A DNA stretch of 64,000 bases from Bubalus kerabau (GCF_029407905.1 NC_073633.1:30270501-30334500); one strand, 5' to 3'. Counted from the first letter of the stretch, positions 22,631 to 35,152 are shown. The notes: generated from the sequence alone by a model not told the origin. Made by a program: numbers and translations.

Positions 22631-23111
22631 TGTCAAACACTGAAATGACCTCAAAAAGCTTCCAAATAAATTACAGAATTTCTGTATGGCTGTAAAATTA
22701 AAATAGAGGTATCAAAGACAAGTGGACACAGATTCATTTAGCCCAAAAACTAATATAGCTACTATGATTAATTAGAGCTCTGAATTTTCTGAGAACTGCA
22801 ACATAAAAGGTAACACAAAGAAAATACAGTTATACAAATAACTGATTAAGGGTTCAGACAACTTATTTGAAGCTAAGTGGTCTACAGATATAGATAACTT
22901 AAAACCTTTTTCAGATTTTACTGAGTATGTACTTCTGGTTCACAGCTTCTAACTACTGCAAAATGTCATACCATGGGCTTCCTCCACATTCACCTATCCA
23001 ATCCCCAAGTGATGCACTCCAAGGTTGCCTCTAACTTTCATCAACACAGCAATAAGTGTTTCTGTATTTCCCCTTAACTGTGCAAGAACTTATTTGGGAT
23101 ATATATCAATC

Positions 23112-23280
23112 AAAGATGCTGTTGTTCAGTCACTCAGTCGTGTCCGACTCTTTGCAACCCCACGGACTGCAGCATGCCAGGCTTCCCTGTCATTCACCAT
23201 CTCCCAGAACACACTCAAACTCATGTCCATTGAGTCGGTGATGCAATCCAACCATCTCGTCCTCTGTCATCCCCTTATGT
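23112..23280 (-). mobile_element. BovB-derived 3' fragment
   Basis: About 170 bases of BovB 3' end, antisense ('cagtcactcagtcgtgtccg'), followed by a short TA-rich stretch. It is shared with copy B (44745-44900), where the TA run is longer. Confidence 0.75.
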
Positions 23281-23627
23281 ATATATACATACATATAGTG
23301 TAGGAGAAATGCAGCTTTATTTTTCTCCATAGACCAGGACATTTTTTTCAACACTATCTACAAAATAACCCACCTTTACCCAAAGATATGTTTTATTATG
23401 TTTATTATATATAATGTTACCCATGAATTTGCTCTGTTCTTGAGTTTTATGTTTTATATCATTGATCTAGTTGTTTCTATAACACTAATACTACCATACT
23501 CTTTTATTAGCTTTATAAAGCAATATGCTTTCTCAAGACCTCGCTTTAATCAGTCAGATTTTCAGATGCAATTCAATAAAATCTAATCTGACTAGTTTAT
23601 GCAGAAAAAATTTAGAGATATTAAATG

Positions 23628-25675
23628 AAGAGGTATGACCTAAATCAAATCACTTATGATTATACAGTGGAAGTGAGAAATAGATTTAAGGGGCTATATC
23701 TGATAGATAGAGTGCCTGATGAGCTATGGACAGAGGTTCGTGATATTGTACAGGACACAGGGATCAAGACCATCCCCATGGAAAAGAAATACAAAAAAGT
23801 AAAATGGCTGTCTGAGGAGGCCTTACAAATAGCTGTGAAAAGAAGAGAAGCGAAAAGGAAAGGAGAAAAGGAAAGATATAAACATCTGAATGCAGACATC
23901 CAAAGAATAGCAAGGACAGATAAGAAAGCCTTCCTCAGCGATCAATGCAAAGAAATAGAGGAAAACAACAGAATGGGAAAGACTAGAGATCTCTTCAAGA
24001 AAAGTAGAGATACTAAGGGAACATTTCATGTAAAGATGGGCTGGATAAAGGACAGAAATGGTATGGACCTAAGAGAAGCAGAAGATATTAAGAAGAGGTG
24101 GCAAGAATACAGAAGAACTGTACAAAAAATAGCTTCACGACCCAGATAATCACGATGGTCTGATCACTCACCTGGAGCCAGATATCCTGGATGTGAAGTC
24201 AAGTGGGCCTTAGAAAGCATCACTACGAACAAAGGAGGTGGAGGTGATGAAATTCCAGTTGAGCTATTTCAAATCCTGGAAAATGATGCTCTGAAAGTGC
24301 TGCATTCAATATGCCAGCAAATTTGGAAAACTCAGCAGTGGCCACAGGACTCGAAAAGGTCAGTTTTCATTACAGTGCCAAAGCAAGGTAATGCCAAAGA
24401 ATCCTCAAACTACCGCACAATTGCACTCATCTCACACGCTAGTGAGGAAATGCTCAAAATTCTCCAAGCCAGGCTTCAGCAATACGTGAACCGTGAACTT
24501 CCAGATGTTCAAGCTGCTTTTAGAAAAGGCAGAGGAAACAGAGATCAAATTGCCAACATCCTCTGGATCAAGGAAAAAGCAAGAGTTACAGAAAAACATC
24601 TATTTCTGCTTTATTGACTATGCCAAAGCCTTTAACTGTGTGGATCACAATTAACTGTGGAAAATTCTTCAAAGGATGCGAAAACCAGATCACCTGACCT
24701 GCCTCTTGAGAAACCTATATGCAGCTCAGGAAGCAACAGTTAGAACTGGACATGGAACAACAGACTGGTTCCAAACAGGGAAATGAGTTCTTCAAGGCTG
24801 TATATTGTCACCCTGCTTATTTAACTTCTATGCAGAGCACATCATGAGAAACGTTGGGATGGAAGAAGCCAAGTTGGAATCAAGATTGCTGGGAGGAATA
24901 TCAATAACCTCAGATAAGCAGATGACACCACTCTTATGGTATAAAGTGAAGAGGAAGTAAAAAGCCTCTTGATGAAAGTGAAAGAGGAGAGTGAAAATGT
25001 TGGCTTAAAGCTTAACATTCAGAAAACTAAAATCATGGCATCTGGTCCCATCACTTCATGGGAAATAGATGGGGAAACAATGTCAGACTTTATTTTCTTG
25101 GGCTCCAAAATCACTGCAGATGGTGACTGCAGCCATGAAATTAAAGACTCCTTTGAAGGAAAGTTATGACCAACCTAGATAGCATATTCAAAAGCAGAGA
25201 TGTTTCTTTGCCAACAAAGGTCCATCTAGTCAAGGCTATGGTTTTTCCAGTGGTCATGTATGGATGTGACAGTTGGACTGTGAAAAAGGCTGAGGGCCAA
25301 AGAATTGATGCTTTTGAACTGTGGTGTTGGAGAAGATGCTTGAGAGTACCTTGGACTGCAAGGAGATCCAACCAGTCCATCCTGAAGGAGACCAGTCCTG
25401 GTGTTCATTGAAAGGACTGTTCCTGAAGATGAAACTCCAATACTTTGACCACCTCATGGGAAGAGTTGACTCAAATTGGAGAAGACTCTGATGCTGGGAG
25501 CGATTTGGGGCAGGAGAAGAAGGGGATGATAGAGGACGAGATGGCTGAATGGCATCACCGCCTCGATGGACATGAGTTTGAGTGAACTACGGGAGTTGGT
25601 GATGGACAGGGATGCCTGGCGTGCTGCGATTCATGGGGTCGCAAAGAGTTGGACATGACTGAGCGACTGCATTGA
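23628..25675 (+). mobile_element. 5'-truncated BovB at right edge of copy A
   Basis: Plus-strand BovB from the linker before RT to the 3' end, about 2 kb. ORF pieces are at 23625-24149, 24297-24617, 24969-25169 and 25166-25411, with several stops. Homology with copy B stops exactly at its 5' end, where copy A and copy B share the bases 'agaggta', also similar to the BovB internal sequence. No matching target duplication follows its 3' end, so the site may be a rearrangement junction rather than a simple insertion. Confidence 0.85.
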
Positions 25676-26012
25676 ACTGTCTGAACCATCTAAAGGTGTG
25701 GTCTGAATGAAACAAATATTTCAAAGGATAGATTCCACTGGGCTCCTTATTCCTCATCGATTTTCCACAGTTCCAGAAGGTGCTCATCCACTGTAGTCAG
25801 TCTCATATTCATGGAGTTCTGAGACTAATCCATCTGAGATGGTCATTCATGCCCAGAAATCCCCCATTGGTTCCAATGTAAGATGAAATGAAATCTTAAT
25901 CTTATTCCACAAAAGAGCAAATGAGGCCATTTGAACTGGACCTTTCATCTCCTGACACCCTGGTGTCCTTTTGTAATCACACTAAGTCCACACTTTACAT
26001 CTGCTACTCAAA
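25676..26012. other. Unassigned spacer
   Basis: No gene or named repeat is seen. The spacer lies between the two copies and is unlike either duplication edge. Confidence 0.5.
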
Positions 26013-26013
26013 G

Positions 26014-28404
26014 TCACTTCAGTTCAGTTCAAATCAGTTCAGTCGCTCAGTCGTGTCCGACTCTTTGCGACCCCATGAGTCGCAGCACGCCAGGCTTCCC
26101 TGTCCATCACCAACTCCCGGAGTTCACCCAGACTCACGTCCATCGAGCCAGTGATGCCATCCAGCCATCTCATCCTCTGTCGTCCCCTTCTCCTCCTGCC
26201 CCCAACCCCTCCCAGCATCAGAGTCTTCTCCAATGAGTCAACTCTTCGCATGAGGTGGCCAAAGTACTGAAGTTTCAGCTTTAGCATCATTCCTTCCAAA
26301 GAACACCCATGGCTGATCTCCATTAGAATGGACTGGTTGGATCACCTTGAAGTCCAAGGGACTCTCAAGAGTCTTCTCCAACACCACAGTTCAAAAGCAT
26401 CAATTCTTCGGCACTCAGACTTCTTCACCGTCCAACTCTCACATCCATACATGACCACTGGAAAAACCATAGCCTTGACTAGACGGACCTTTGTTGGCAA
26501 AGTAATGTCTCTGCTTTTGAATATGCTATGTAGGTTGGTCATGACTTTCCTTCCAAGGAGTAAGCGTCTTTTAATTTCATGGCTGCAGTCACCATCTGCA
26601 GTGATTTTGGAGCCCAAAAAAATATAATCTGACACTGTTTCCACTGTTTCCCCATCTATTTCCCATGAAGTGATGGGACCAGATGCCATGATCTTCGTTT
26701 TCTGAATGTTGAGCTTTAAGCCAACTTTTCCACTCTCCTCTTTCACTTTAATCAAGAGGCTTTTTAGTTCCTCTTCACTTTCTGCCCTAAGGGTGGTGTC
26801 ATCTGCATATCTGAGGTTATTGATATTTCTCCCGGCAATCTTGATACCAGCTTGTGATTCTTCCAGCCCAACATTTCTCATGATGTACTCTGCATAGAAG
26901 TTAAATAAGCAGGGTGACAATATACAGCCCTGATGTACTCCTTTTCCTTTTTGGAACCAGTTTGTTGTTCCATGTCCACTTCTAACTGTTGCTTCCTGAC
27001 CTGCATACAGATTTCTCAAGAGGCAGATCAGGTGGTCTGGTATTCCCATCTCTTTCAGAATTTTCCACAGTTTATTGTGATCCACACAGTCAAAGGCTTT
27101 GGCATAGTCAATAAAGCAGAAGTAGATGTTTTTCTGGAACTCTCTTGCTTTTTCCATGATCCAGCAGATGTTGGCAATTTGATCTCTTGTGTTGTTGGAA
27201 GAGGGTGTTTGCTATGACCAGTGCATTTTCTTGGCAAAACTCTATTAGCCTTTGTCCCACTCCTTTCTGTACTCAAAGGCCAAATTTACCTATTAATCCA
27301 GGTGTTTCTTGACTTCCTACTCTTGCATTCCAACCCCTATAATGAAAAGGACAGCTTTTTGGGGTGTTAGTTCTAAAAGGTCTTGTAGGTCTTCATAGAA
27401 ACGTTCAACTTCAGCTTCTTCAGCGTTACTTGTTGGGGCATAGACTTGGATTACTGTGATATTGAATGGTTTGCCTTGGAAACGAACAGAGATCATTCTG
27501 TCATTTTTGAGATTGCATCCAAGTACTGCCTTACGGACTCTTTTGTTGACCATGATCGCTACTCCATTTCGTCTAAGGAATTCCTGCCCACAGTAGTAGA
27601 TATAATGGTCATCTGAGTTAAATTCACCCATTCCAGTCCATTTGAGTTCGCTGATTCCTAGAATGTCGACATTCACTCTTGCCATCTCCCAATTGACCAC
27701 TTCCAATTTGCCTTGATTCATGGACCTGACATTCCAGGTTCCTGTGCAATATTGCTCTTTACAGCATCGGACCTTGCTTCTGTCACCAGTCACATCCTCA
27801 GCTGGGTATTGTTTTGCTTTGGCTCCTTCCCTTCATTCTTTCTGGAATTATTTCTCCACTGATCTCCAGTAGCATATTGAGCACCTACTGACCTGGGGAG
27901 TTCCTCTTTCAGTATCCTATCATTTTGCCTTTTCATACTTTTCATGGGGTTCTCAAGGCAAGAATACTAAAGTGGTGTGCCATTCCTTTCTCCAGTGGAC
28001 CACATTCTGTCGGATCTCTCCCTTATGACCCGCCCCTCTTGGATTGCCCCACGGGCATGGCTTACTTTCATTGAGTTAGACAAGGCTGTGGTCCTAGTGT
28101 GATTAGATTGACTAGTTTCCTGTGAGTATGGTTTCAGTGTGTCTGCCCTCTGATGCCCTCTTGCAACACCTACCATCTTACTTGGGTTTCTCTTACCTTG
28201 GGATTGGGGTATCTCTTCACGGCTGCTCCAGCAAAGTTCAGCCACTGCTCGTTACCTTGGAAGAGGGGTATCTCCGCACCGCCGCCCTTCCTGACCTTCA
28301 GCGTAGGATAGCTCCTCTAAGCCCTCCTGCGCCCGCGCAGCCACTGCTCCTTGGACGTGGGGTTGGTCCTCCCAGCCACCTCCCCTGGCCTCGGGTGTGG
28401 GGTA
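26014..28404 (-). mobile_element. BovB LINE with internal deletion
   Basis: Antisense BovB with its 3' end near 26014 and its GC-rich 5' leader ending near 28404. The RT (open at 26342-27157, 271 codons, with RYADD) jumps straight to the endonuclease region at about 27186. Compared with the 481-4010 element, roughly 1.1 kb is missing, with a short shared 'tctct' at the joint. The endonuclease frame is open at 27317-27793. Confidence 0.88.
26342..27793 (-). pseudogene. BovB ORF2 remnant with internal deletion
   Basis: The endonuclease piece (27317-27793) has GTWNVRS and LGISELKWTG. The RT piece (26342-27157) runs open through DYAKAFDCVDH and RYADD to VPWTSR. The linker and N-terminal RT segment between them are deleted, so no full protein is possible. 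The RT piece is one of the longer open BovB frames in the window. Confidence 0.75.
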
Positions 28405-28455
28405 ACAGATATTAAACAAAGAAGCGGACCCCTCACTAGTCCCTACTGACTAGCT

Positions 28456-28726
28456 CCTGCTGCTGCTAAGTCGCTACAGTCGTGTCCGACTATGTGCGAC
28501 CCCATAGACAGCAGCTCACCAGGCTCCACTGTCCCTGGGATTCTCCAACCTACTGGAGTGGGTTGCCATTTCCTTCTCCAATGCATGAAGGTGAAAAGTG
28601 AAAGTGAAGTCGCTCAGTCATGTCCAACTCCTAGCGACCCCATGGACTGCAGCCTACAAGGCTCCTCTATCCATGGGATTTTCCAGGCAAGAGTACTGGA
28701 GTGGGTTGCCATTGCCTTCTCCAAAC
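28456..28726 (-). mobile_element. Bov-A2 SINE
   Basis: Antisense dimer with a central linker ('gcatgaaggtgaaaagtg'), shortened by about 15 bases in the outer unit. Target-site duplication gactagct lies at 28448-28455 and 28727-28734. Confidence 0.88.
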
Positions 28727-28804
28727 GACTAGCTAGGAAAAGACATTTGATGTGGAATCAGTCACCAAAACAGGAAGTGGAGGAGAAGAAGAAAAGGCAC
28801 AAGT

Positions 28805-28955
28805 TCAGAGTCAAGACAGACCTAAATCCGAATCCCAGCTCTTGCACCTTGTGACCTAGGGCAACTCTCTCCTTGGAGCCTCAGTTTCTTCATCTGTAAA
28901 ACTGGGACACTAACACCTACTTCAGAGTCAGCCTGTTGTAAACAGTCAGCAGTAA
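28805..28955 (-). repeat. MIR SINE
   Basis: Antisense MIR with the typical 'gcctcagtttcttcatctgt' block. Confidence 0.7.
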
Positions 28956-29104
28956 ACTGTAATTGTTTCCCATTCGTTTCCTTCTTTTCTAGACCACATG
29001 GAAAGAACCATGACCAGTAGAAAGCACTTGTGTAGGACTTATAGTATATGTGACTATTTTTAATGTATATATGGATCATTCACTCTTCCTTCAAGAAATA
29101 CCCA

Positions 29105-29199
29105 GTAGAGAATCCCCTGGCAGTCCAGTGGCTAGGACTCCAAGTTTCCATTGCAGGGTGTATGGGTGGGAACTAAGATCCCACAGCAACAACAACAAC

Positions 29200-29236
<37 letters not shown>

Positions 29237-29240
29237 TACA
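29105..29240 (+). mobile_element. CHR-type SINE fragment with microsatellite tail
   Basis: Head-like 'ccctggcagtccagtggcta', then 'gggaactaagatccc', then (CAA)n, an A run and (TA)n at about 29187-29240. From 29241 to 29776 I see nothing I can name. Confidence 0.65.
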
Positions 29241-29776
29241 CCCAATATAAACTCAGTAACAGTAACAGAAAGAATTTTTTTTAACTCTGAAAAAGAGCTA
29301 AATCCAAAAGATATCTTAATGTTAGTTGAATCGGCCAATTGCAATAATCCAAACACGTTAAATACTCACATTAATGTGGAAAAAGTAGTGGTATGTTGAG
29401 TCCTTTGCTCATATAATATGGGAAAGGAAAATCACTAGAAAATATTTGGGGAACACTTCTTCCAGGTCTAAAATTATTGAAAGTATTCTAAATAAGCAAT
29501 TTTTTCATTTTCCCATGGAAAAGATCAATGAATGCTGATGACTTCTAGTACCATTTTGACACAGTATATATGAAATACCAAGTATGGAATCATCACCTTC
29601 CCTTCAGTACCAGGTGGAGAAGAAAGAAGGATTTATGAGGGGGTTAAATATGCTAGAACACCTTGTACAGAAGTAACCTAAAAGGGTCACATTTTAGAAT
29701 CAGCTCGTTGCAACAGCGACCCCATGTGGTAAATATACTTGGACAGAAGAAATGTTTCACAGGAGTCAGTAGGTCT

Positions 29777-29862
29777 CAGTCCAGTTCAGTTAGTTCAGTC
29801 GCTCAGTCCTGTCCGACTCTTTGCAACCCCATGAATCGCAGCACGCCCGGCCTCCCTGTCCA
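29777..29862 (-). mobile_element. Very short BovB 3' end
   Basis: Only about 85 bases of BovB 3' end ('cagtcgctcagtcctgtccg' onward), cut off at 'ccctgtcc'. The stretch 29863-30390 holds no recognisable gene. Confidence 0.75.
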
Positions 29863-30391
29863 CCATGAAATTTATTGACCGCCCATCATATTTCTTTGTT
29901 AAAGGTAGAAGCCAATAGTTTCACTTGATCACGTGGACCATGGGGTCTATTTGAGGCAATGGGAAACATTCTGAATGAGGATCCAGACAAACCAGTTGCA
30001 AGCAATTTTCTGGACGTGATATTTGTGCAATTTTATGCAAATCACTTATTGCCTAAGAAGCAGTTTCTTCACTTCTATAAGAGATTATGTAGATTAATTA
30101 ATCAATGTGGGGGTTAATTAATTAATTTTACTTAATAAAGAACTTCCATAATAAAGTTCTTTCTAAATGACATATTTCTATATAAATACAACTGTTTAAC
30201 AAAAGAAATATCACAAGACCAAAACAATGATCCTACTTTTTCAGAACAGCAAATAGAACTTGATTTTTCTGTGTTGTCATCTATTAACTGACTTAGGAAA
30301 TTATTATTGTATCAAACAACAAAAGCAAGAAACATTAGAGGATTTTCTATGCTGCAGCCTTGGGAATGAAAGTAATCATTAATGATTATGT

Positions 30392-30795
30392 TGTTACAGG
30401 CTGAATTTTGTCTCTTCCCACCTCCCCCACCCACTCAAAAATATATGTTGGAGACCTAATCCCTAGTACCTCAGAATGTGACTTTATTTAGAGAGTGTTC
30501 TTTAGAGAAATAATCAAGTTAAAATGAGATGTGGGTGGACTCTAAACCAGTATGACTGGTGTCCTTATAAAAAAGGGAAATTTGGACACAGAGATGAGAC
30601 TAATAAAGGGAAAACAACGTGAAGAGACACAGAGAAAAGCTGTCCATCTACAAGCCAAGGAGAGGGTCCTGAAACAGATCCTTCTCTTACAGGCTTGCAA
30701 GGAACCAGACTTGCTGACACCTTAATCATGGACTTTGATTCTCTACTTCAAGACAACAAATTTCTATTGTTGAAGGCACCCATTTTCTCACAGTG
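30392..30795 (+). mobile_element. MaLR LTR, MLT1-like
   Basis: Matches the MLT1 layout: 'agtacctcagaatgtgactt', 'atgactggtgtccttataa', 'gggaaatttggacacagaga' and 'ctacaagccaaggaga'. This is an ancient non-coding LTR. Confidence 0.7.
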
Positions 30796-30902
30796 GCCTT
30801 GGAAAACATATATACAGTACTAATAATTATGTTATATAACATATATTCTCCTTTGAAACTTTTTTGTGTTCAAGAGATCTGGGTCAACACAGGAGTATAA
30901 GG

Positions 30903-32271
30903 TCAGTTCAGTTCACACAGTCGTCTGACTCTTTGCGACCCTATGAATCACAGCACGCCAGGCCTCCCTGTCCATCACCAACTCCCCGATTTCACTCAAA
31001 CTCATGTCCATTGAGTCAGTGATGCCATCCAGCCATCTCATCCTCTGTCGTCCACTTCTCCTCCTGCCCCCAATCCCTCCCAACATCAGAGTCTTTTCCA
31101 ATGAGCCAACTCTTCGCATCAAGTGGACAAAGTATTGGAGTTCCAGCTTCAACATAAGTTCTTCCAATGAACATCCAGGCCTGGTCTCCTTTGGGATGCT
31201 GGTTGGATCCCCTTGCAGTCCAAGGGACTCTCAAGAGTCTTCTCCAACACCACAGTTCAAAATCATCAATTCTTCGGCGCTCAGCTTTCTTTATAGTGCA
31301 ATTCTCACATACATACACGACCACAGGAAAAACCATAGCCTTGACTAGACGGACCTTTGTTGACAAAGTACTGTCTCTACTTTTTAGTATGGTGTCTAGG
31401 TTGGCCAGAACTTTCCTTCCAAGGAGTAAGCATCTTTTAATTTCATGGTTGCAATCACCATATGCCGTGATTTTGGAGCCGAAAAAAAATAAGGTCTGAC
31501 ACTGTTTCCAATGTTTCCCCATCTATTTGCCATGAAGTGATGGGACCAGATGCCATGATCTTCGTTTTCTGAATGTTGAGCTTCAAGCCAACTTTTTCAT
31601 TCTCCTCTTTCACTTTCATCAAGAGGCTTTTTAGTTCCTTTTCACTTTCTGCCATAAGGGTCGTGTCATCTGCATATCTGAGGTTATTTCCAGCCCAGCG
31701 TTTCTCATGATGTACTCTGCATATAAGTTAAATAAACAGGGTGACAATATACAGCCTTGATGTATTCCTTTTCCTATTTGGAACAAGTCTGTTGTTCCAT
31801 GTTCAGTTCTAACTGTTGCTTTCTGACCTGCATACAGGTTTCTCAAGACGCAGGTCAGGTGGTCTGGTATTCCCATCCCTTTCAGAATTTTCCACAGTTT
31901 ATTGTGATCCACACAGTCAAAGGCTTTGGCATAGTCAATAAAGCAGAAATAGATGTTTTCCTGGAACTCTCTTGCTTTTCATGATGCAGCGGATGTTAGC
32001 AATTTGATCTCTGGTTTCTCTGCCTTTTCTAAAAGCAGCTTGAACATCTTGAAGTTCAAGGTTCTCGTATGGCTGAAGCCTGCCTTGAAGAATTTTGAGG
32101 ATTATTTTACTAGCATGTGAGATGTGTGCAATTGTGCGGTAGTTTGAGCATTCTTTGGCATTGCTGTTCTTTGGGATGGGAATGAAAACTGACCTTTTCC
32201 AGTCCTGTGGCCACTGCTGAGTTTTCCAAATTTGCTGGCATATTGAGTGCAGCACTTTCACAGCATCATCT
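30903..32271 (-). mobile_element. BovB LINE, 5' truncated, at left edge of copy B
   Basis: Same 5' truncation point and 3' flank as the BovB at 5133-6517. ORF pieces are at 31016-31522, 31455-31655, 31631-31912 and 31935-32261. A deletion removes the conserved stretch after RYAD (near 31685). The DNA to its left differs completely from the left flank of copy A. Confidence 0.85.
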
Positions 32272-32744
32272 TCAGTCCATAGCAGTGACTAAGTTTCTCA
32301 TTGCTATGCCTCCCTCAAAACCCACTTCTACTCAGGGTCCAACACATATGTACAACAATCCTCACAACAGTCCTTCCAATTATCTCAATTTTATGATTTA
32401 GGAGATGAGGCACATAGATTGTAAATGGCTGATCCACTGTGACATAGTTACTAAGAAGAAGAATCATAAAATATAATTTATGCTTAGTCCTCTTTCCATA
32501 GCGTCCTTAAAATGAGATAAAAGAGAGGATAAAAATGAATATTATAAATTAAAAACTCCATTGAATGTCTGGTTTTACTTAAAAGTTACCTGATTATAAA
32601 AAACATTTCCAGAACATATTTCCAGTAAAGGAAAAAAAGAATACTAAGCTAAGTTTCCTCGTCAAGGTCAAACGAGCCAATTACCAGGACCAAATGACAA
32701 AACAGAACTTCTAATGAAACTTATTTGCTCCCTCCTAGCCACTT

Positions 32745-32890
32745 CAGTCAGAGAAGGTAATGGCAACCCACTCCAGTACTCTTGCCCAGAGAATCCCATG
32801 GACGGAGGAGCCGGAAAGGCTGCAGTCCATGGGGTCGCGCAGAGTCAGACACGCCTGAAGCGACTTAGCAGCAGCAGCAGTAGCAGCCAC
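32745..32890 (+). mobile_element. Bov-A SINE monomer with (AGC)n tail
   Basis: Copy B counterpart of 6995-7140. The following stretch 32891-33980 is non-coding and matches 7141-8228. Confidence 0.8.
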
Positions 32891-34141
32891 CACCTCAGTT
32901 AGGGGGGAATATAGACCTGAGCACACAATGTCCCTTCCCTAGTCCTCCATTATAAAAGGCTCTTCCTTAGCCATCCTCCCACATCATTGCCTCTGAGAAG
33001 TCCACTGAGTCAAGGATATATCTCTTTTAGATCTTGCTCTGGTTACTCAGATCCCAGGATTCCCTGCACACAAAGATTCCCCAGATTTACTTTTAAGGTC
33101 TGCATGTGCTTCTTGCAAGGACCTTCTTCCCTGATGTAGATATTCCACCAGTGTATACACAACACAAGCCCAAGGGGTGGTCGAGGAATGGCCCTTTGCA
33201 GGGATTGTATTCATGTTGGGCTAAGGTATCCCCATCAAGAATAGAATCCAAAAATAGATCTGGGTATATATAGGAATTTAGTATACTATAAATGCAGTAT
33301 CCCAAATTGATGGAGCAAAAGTGAAGTTTTCAATAAGTAGTGTTCCTACAAATGTCTATCCATTTGGAAGAAAATAAAGAAATGTAACTCTCCACATAAA
33401 AATTAATTTCTTTGGGGATATACTCCTTTGAATCATATGGTTCAAAATGGAGCTGCTAATTTCTTGCAGAATCATCCCCCACACACCACTAATTAACTGA
33501 TCAAATGTAGAGCAAAGCTGGGCTAACCCTAGTAGCCACCACAACTTCCAGGGAATAGCATCTGGCTCACACTGAGTCAACCAGAGCCCTTCCTGGGAAG
33601 TTCTAAGTTGAAAAGAGAAAAAAAGAGAGGCGCTGAGTCCAGTCCTTCACAAGCGTATAGGTAAGAAGATGTGAGCACAGGAGCTGTAATCGGCCTACAT
33701 GTTCATACAACATACTTAAATCTTCCATTGTTTTGAATCTTCCTCACATTATGTCTCACTTGCTTTCTCTCTCCTTCCTTCAGAGTCAAATTATCTCTAC
33801 TTCCTTTTGTCACATAGCATTTTGTGCACTTCTCTGTCTGAGCACTTACCAAACTGTTTTGAGTTAGCAGTTTACTGTTCATTCCTACAACCAACACTTT
33901 TTATTAACAGGGACTATTTTGGGAATGAGGGCTACACCACTGTTGAAATCTGTCTCATACCTGGAGCAGCCTATACGCTGAGGACAAGTAGAGGGGTTAG
34001 ACTACACGCCTGAAAGGTAGGCTGCCTGGGTTTCAATTTACTGTTGAGCAGTTCTGTGACTTCAGTAAGATACATAAATTCTCTGAGCTTGAATGCTTTC
34101 ATCGGCAAAGTGAAGCTCATGAGAAGAGTTGTGAGAATTAA

Positions 34142-34418
34142 TGCTAATACTAATGCTAAGTCGCTTCAGTCGTGCCCGACTCTGTGCGACCCCATAGACG
34201 GCAGCCCACCAGGCTCCGCCGTCTCTGGGATTCTCCAGGCAAGAACACTGGAGTGGGTTGCCATTTCCTTTTCCAATGCATGAAAGAGAAAAGTGAAAGT
34301 GAAGTCGCTCAGTCGTGTCCGACTCCTAGCGACCCCATGGACTGCAGCCTACCAGGCTCCTCTGTCCATGGATTTTCCAGGCAAGAGTACTGGAGTGGGG
34401 TGCCATTGCCTTCTCCGG
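34142..34418 (-). mobile_element. Bov-A2 SINE, only in copy B
   Basis: Antisense dimer inserted into a MIR. Target-site duplication gtgagaattaa lies at 34131-34141 and 34419-34429. Copy A has one copy of this target near 8378. Confidence 0.9.
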
Positions 34419-34680
34419 TGAGAATTAAAGGGGTTCACAAATGTTTGGGATCACACCTGGCATCTGCAGATCAAGGATGGTTTCTTCACCTCTTTATGAT
34501 CAGTGCTCAGCAGAGTATCTGGCACACACGATTTATTTCAATATATACTTGTCAAATGAACAAATTTTGTGGCTTTACCAAAAAAAAAAAAAAGTTATAA
34601 TGAAGAACAAATCCTAGAGCCACACCGCCACCTTGTGGAGGGACACTAAGGCTTCAGGAGTACGGTTTTCCGTGCTCAGG

Positions 34681-34719
34681 GGTTTGCATTCAGCTCTCCC
34701 TGCGGCCCCCACCACTGTG
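34681..34719 (-). promoter_or_regulatory. V-RSS (23-base spacer) of TRAV8 copy B
   Basis: Heptamer CACAGTG (34713-34719), 23-base spacer (34690-34712) and nonamer ATGCAAACC (34681-34689) on the minus strand. The nonamer differs from copy A at one base. Confidence 0.93.
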
Positions 34720-35152
34720 TCCCTCACAGCACAGAAGTACAAGGCAGAGTCACTCCCTAGAACAGATGGTTTCTTCAGGTGGAAAGAGGTTTGGCTCTTG
34801 TTAAGTTCAGCCTCAAAACCATAGTTGCCTTTAACCAAGGTGTCCCCAGAGATGTATTTCAGAAGAAACTGGAGACCTTGATTGTGATGCTGGACATACC
34901 AAAAAAGATAAGGGCTCCGCGAAACTGAATAGGTGCACTTCACAGTCACTGGATCCCCTTCCGCGACAGGGACCTCAGCTTCTGGCTGAGTCACCGACTG
35001 AGCTCTCAGCCCACCTGTAAAGTAACGCAGAATACATCGGTGAAGCTTCTGAAAAAGAACATAAGCGGATAATACAAGAGCAAAACGGGAAGGGAACATC
35101 ACTCACTGAGTGTAAACAGAATCCCAAGTGTCCAGATGTGTGCAGAGGCCAT
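34720..35152 (-). CDS. TRAV8: T-cell receptor alpha variable segment, TRAV8 subgroup (copy B)
   Basis: Leader exon 1 is 35107-35152 (46 bases, donor GT at 35105-35106), the intron 92 bases, and the V exon 34720-35014 after a CTTTACAG acceptor. The mature start is about AQSVTQPEA. The first cysteine is in VKCTYS, the tryptophan in LFWYVQ, the second cysteine in YFCAVRD. It is open throughout and abuts a 23-RSS, so it looks functional. Against copy A the V exon differs at 17 of 295 bases, including CDR1 (SVSRSPY against SVSGSPY) and CDR2 (YISGDT against YIGGDS). Confidence 0.92.

Larger units (their letters stand above)
5133..23628. repeat. Segmental duplication, copy A (TRAV8-TRAV2 cassette)
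   Basis: Copy A is colinear with copy B at about 30903-45787. It carries TRAV8 (8678-9108) and TRAV2 (15532-15976), plus the same older Bov-tA, MIR and MER5A repeats in the same order. Hand-aligned stretches are about 93-96% identical. Copy A alone carries insertions at 9392, 10279, 11620, 17335 and 19031. On the left, homology ends inside the BovB at 5133-6517. On the right it ends at about 23628, where a plus-strand BovB begins and copy B instead continues into unrelated DNA. Confidence 0.9.
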
